Below the pieces are notes generated by a model, which was given only the letters and a program-made list of their open reading frames with translations, had not been told where the DNA came from and searched no databases. The position numbers and the translations under genes were made by a program. From CAZSBB01 sp964605235 (GTDB lineage: Bacteria > Planctomycetota > Phycisphaerae > Phycisphaerales > Phycisphaeraceae), in contig CAZSBB010000016.1 of NCBI GenBank assembly GCA_964605235.1, positions 58,552 to 122,551 on the forward strand: DNA of 64,000 nt, written 5' to 3'. Positions 61,849 through 64,000 of the stretch are shown here, piece after piece. Within the stretch, counting starts at the first letter, position 1. Every line of letters begins with the position of its first letter.

Positions 61849-63700
61849 CGACGCCTCCACCAATTTTCACGCCCAGTTTTTCCAGCTCGTTGTGGGCATT
61901 GCTGGCCTGCGAACTCTTGGGATACAGCTTGAGCAACGCCCGCAGGTTGGCGATGTACTGCTTCTGGTCGCCCGCTTCGTTGTAGAACACCGCCATCCGC
62001 CAGCGGGCTTCGGGGGCGCTGTCCTTGTAGAAGTTCTCGATTTCCTTGAGCTCGTTGATCGCCGCCGCCAGCTTGCCCAGCTTGCGCTGACACTCGGCGA
62101 CCTGCCACTTCGCCGAGGGCGGCGAATAGTTGTCGGCATTGCGCAGGGTCTTGATCGCTTCTTCCCACTGGTTCTGCCGCATCTGCCCCAGCCCGCGGTA
62201 GTAGCTGGCTTCGGGGCCGTAGTTCGGATCGCTCACCAGTTGGGCGGACAGTTCCATGATTTTGTCAAGCGTGCCGCGGTAGTGGTGGTAGTAGCGCAGC
62301 AGTTCCATCGGCCCGCGCGCCGGTTCCTTGAAACGGGTGCAGAGTTCCTCCACCAGCGCATCGTGCCGGTACCCGCGCAGGTTGTAGACCCACGGATTCC
62401 ACAGCCGGCCGTCGTCCACTTCATCCCAGCGCACCTTGCTGGCGACGTTGGTCGCCATGTCGTAATCCTTGACGGCGTCCAGGAAGGTGCGGCACAACTC
62501 GTACATCTGCGGCTCGCTGATCTTGGCGAAGTTCAGCTTCTGGAAGTATTCCTTGACCTTGGCTTCATAGCCGGCGTAAGCGCGAATCCAGCGCACCACG
62601 CGGTCGTAATCGCCTTCCTTCTGATACTGGTTGAACTGCTGGTCCAGCCGGCTGATCCAGCGGGCGACATCCTGTTCCTGCTCGCGGCGGTAGGCGATGA
62701 AATCGAGCTGAAAATCATCCCAGTCCGGGAACTTGCCCTGCATCTGGTCCGCCCAGTAGCCGTAGTACCGGCGTTTGAGGTCCACCTGCAGGTCGTTGAA
62801 GCTGCCGTTCTGCGCGATCGCCTGCCGGATGAAATTCCAGTACTCGCGGTCGCCCGCGACATCCTTGGGCGCGCTGCGCGGGTGGCCGTGGAAGGTGTCG
62901 ACGTTGGCGTAGAACTCCCGGAGCTTCGGTTCGTTGGGCTCGGTGCGGACGTAGTACGCCAGCACTTTGCCGATGGCGGCGCGGGCGGCGTCGGGGTTGC
63001 TGCGGCGGAAGTCGACCGCGACCTGCATGTAGTACACCATCGCCCGGCCGGCCTGCTCCTGCTTCTCGAAGTTCTCCGCCAGCTTGTTGATCGCGTCGGC
63101 GGCGAGCGGCTGCTTGGAGTATTCCTTGTCGTCCGCCAGTTGCTTCCAGGCTTTCATGGCCGCGCCCAGGTCGCCGTTTTCCCAGTGCGCCAGGCCCAGG
63201 TAGTACAGCGCCGCCGCGGCGATCTTGGGGTTGTTGCGGAAGAACTCGAGGATTTCCTCCTCGTACAGCTTCATCGCCATGAAGCGCTTGTCGCCCAGGT
63301 GCAGGCTGCGCGCCTTGCGCAGCAGGGCGTAAGGCACGGCCGCGCTGCGTTCGTTCTCCACGATGAACGATTCGTACTCGGTGGCGGCGCGCACAAAGGT
63401 GCGGTTGGCGTCGACGCGCTTCTCCGACGCCTGCTGCACGCTGCGGACGCGTTCGAAGTAGTCCGCCTGCTCGCGGAGCTTGAGGGCTTCGCCAAAGACG
63501 GTGTCGGCACGCTTGAGAATCTGCATCTCGAAGCTGTCGAGCTTGGCGTACTCCGCGCTGGTCAGTTCGATTTCCTGCGCCGGCGCTGGACCTGTCAGCG
63601 TCAGGCAAAACATCAAACACCACAGCGGCGCAGCCCAAAGCCGCGTCGCGCGCCAGACGTTCGCCCTTCCCGGGCGGCAGGGTTGCTTGGGCATCATCAT
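61841..63700 (-). CDS. Exported TPR protein, first gene of the array
   Basis: A 619-aa protein from the ATG at 63700, with a signal peptide (RLWAAPLWCLMFCLTLTGPAPAQE). It is largely helical with TPR-like pairs (AAAALYYLGLAHWENGDLGAAMKAWKQLA, MRQNQWEEAIKTLRNADN, YPKSSQASNAHNELEKL). Its stop overlaps the next start. It probably defines the 5' end of the array; no promoter boxes could be assigned upstream. The role as an envelope scaffold or TPR adaptor is inferred. Confidence 0.78.
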   Translation of the reverse strand: MMMPKQPCRPGRANVWRATRLWAAPLWCLMFCLTLTGPAPAQEIELTSAEYAKLDSFEMQILKRADTVFGEALKLREQADYFERVRSVQQASEKRVDANRTFVRAATEYESFIVENERSAAVPYALLRKARSLHLGDKRFMAMKLYEEEILEFFRNNPKIAAAALYYLGLAHWENGDLGAAMKAWKQLADDKEYSKQPLAADAINKLAENFEKQEQAGRAMVYYMQVAVDFRRSNPDAARAAIGKVLAYYVRTEPNEPKLREFYANVDTFHGHPRSAPKDVAGDREYWNFIRQAIAQNGSFNDLQVDLKRRYYGYWADQMQGKFPDWDDFQLDFIAYRREQEQDVARWISRLDQQFNQYQKEGDYDRVVRWIRAYAGYEAKVKEYFQKLNFAKISEPQMYELCRTFLDAVKDYDMATNVASKVRWDEVDDGRLWNPWVYNLRGYRHDALVEELCTRFKEPARGPMELLRYYHHYRGTLDKIMELSAQLVSDPNYGPEASYYRGLGQMRQNQWEEAIKTLRNADNYSPPSAKWQVAECQRKLGKLAAAINELKEIENFYKDSAPEARWRMAVFYNEAGDQKQYIANLRALLKLYPKSSQASNAHNELEKLGVKIGGGVDE

Positions 63701-63955
63701 CTCACTGCGGCGACCGCTCCACCGGCGATCGCTGGTCAACCGAATCATCCACCAGATTCACGCAGAATACGTCGTTGTACCCCCCTGCCCTTCACGGCGT
63801 CAAGGCCGGGGGATGCACCTGGGCGCTGAAAAGTCGACTTGTCGGCCCGGCGGGCAGCGCAGCGCGGATATGTCTCACCCTTCTCGCAACCGCCCTGACG
63901 CCCGCGCCAGCCCGGTTTTTTTACCCCGGAGCCCCGTCGATCGGCTGTTGGGACT
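63701..63955. other. Upstream region of the TPR/TolQ array, no gene seen
   Basis: About 255 bp containing no convincing gene. A GC-rich stretch with a GGGCAGCGCAGCGCGG segment is followed by a T-run (CCGGTTTTTTTACCCCGG) near 63913-63930. The array's promoter should lie here, on the minus strand; I could not identify clear boxes. Confidence 0.5.
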
Positions 63956-63958
63956 GGG

Positions 63959-64000
63959 GTAGAACTGTCCCCTTCGGACCGAAGTAGAAATGTCCCCTCA
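63959..64000. repeat. 25-bp-spaced GTAGAA(C/A)TGTCCCC repeats at the window edge
   Basis: GTAGAACTGTCCCC begins at 63959 and GTAGAAATGTCCCC at 63984, so the unit repeats with a 25-bp period. Between them, CTTCGG/CCGAAG (63972-63984) forms a short palindrome. Tandem end repeats of this form occur at the ends of some insertion sequences, so a mobile element may begin beyond the window. Nothing in the window proves it. Confidence 0.5.

Overview
This 64-kb window is GC-rich chromosomal DNA that looks like Planctomycetota, probably Phycisphaerae. I infer this from gene content: a TMTC-like membrane/TPR protein, a DUF4159 protein beside TolQ/ExbD genes, very large periplasmic TPR proteins, an FHA-fused GspE/PilB ATPase, lipid-A synthesis (LpxB), a GxxExxY gene, and many palindromic intergenic repeats. 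No rRNA is present to settle the phylum. One tRNA-Leu(UAG) is present. I saw no CRISPR array, prophage or complete insertion sequence.

Layout. 1-3.6 kb: the 3' end of a GH130-type gene, an orphan PotD-like lipoprotein, an antitoxin/PIN-toxin pair and a CE7-type esterase. 3.7-8.6 kb: gyrA then gyrB on the minus strand, separated by a 0.54-kb GxxExxY cassette with inverted-repeat ends. 8.7-17.6 kb: surface-glycan genes (sulfotransferase, GT4, methyltransferase), a lipoprotein, a GH4 glycosidase divergent from an AraC regulator, and the TMTC-like protein. 17.6-23 kb: tRNA-Leu, two copies of a multi-hairpin repeat, and an iclR / propeller-like protein / FAD-oxidoreductase unit. 23-32 kb: ECF-type sigma with a large anti-sigma, purB, a hairpin cluster, a secreted hypothetical, an EF-G paralogue and a 39-aa lysine-rich protein with a clear terminator. 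32-42 kb: lpxB, SDR, apt, CPBP protease, UroD-like methyltransferase, FHA-GspE followed by cobQ, and queG.

42-63.7 kb: a long same-strand minus array, about 21.6 kb. It starts with three exported TPR proteins (619, 752 and about 2,695 aa). These are followed by a small protein, a TolQ/ExbB protein, two ExbD/TolR proteins, a one-TM protein, a DUF4159 membrane protein, another membrane protein, a DUF547 protein and a GH63/MGH1-type glucosidase. I read the core as a proton-motive-force-energised, envelope-spanning complex with a giant periplasmic component. This is the best candidate here for an undescribed system; the function is inferred.

The second theme is repeats. At least seven families of palindromic elements sit at gene borders and inside apparent operons: hairpin strings, CCACNGAG inverted repeats, ACGAGCC inverted repeats, a GxxExxY cassette, TGTCACC hairpins, an AT-rich palindrome and short perfect palindromes. 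One family shows paired stem changes, which points to selection on structure. Start codons below were chosen from ribosome-binding sites, signal peptides and family alignment, so several differ from the longest possible reading frame.
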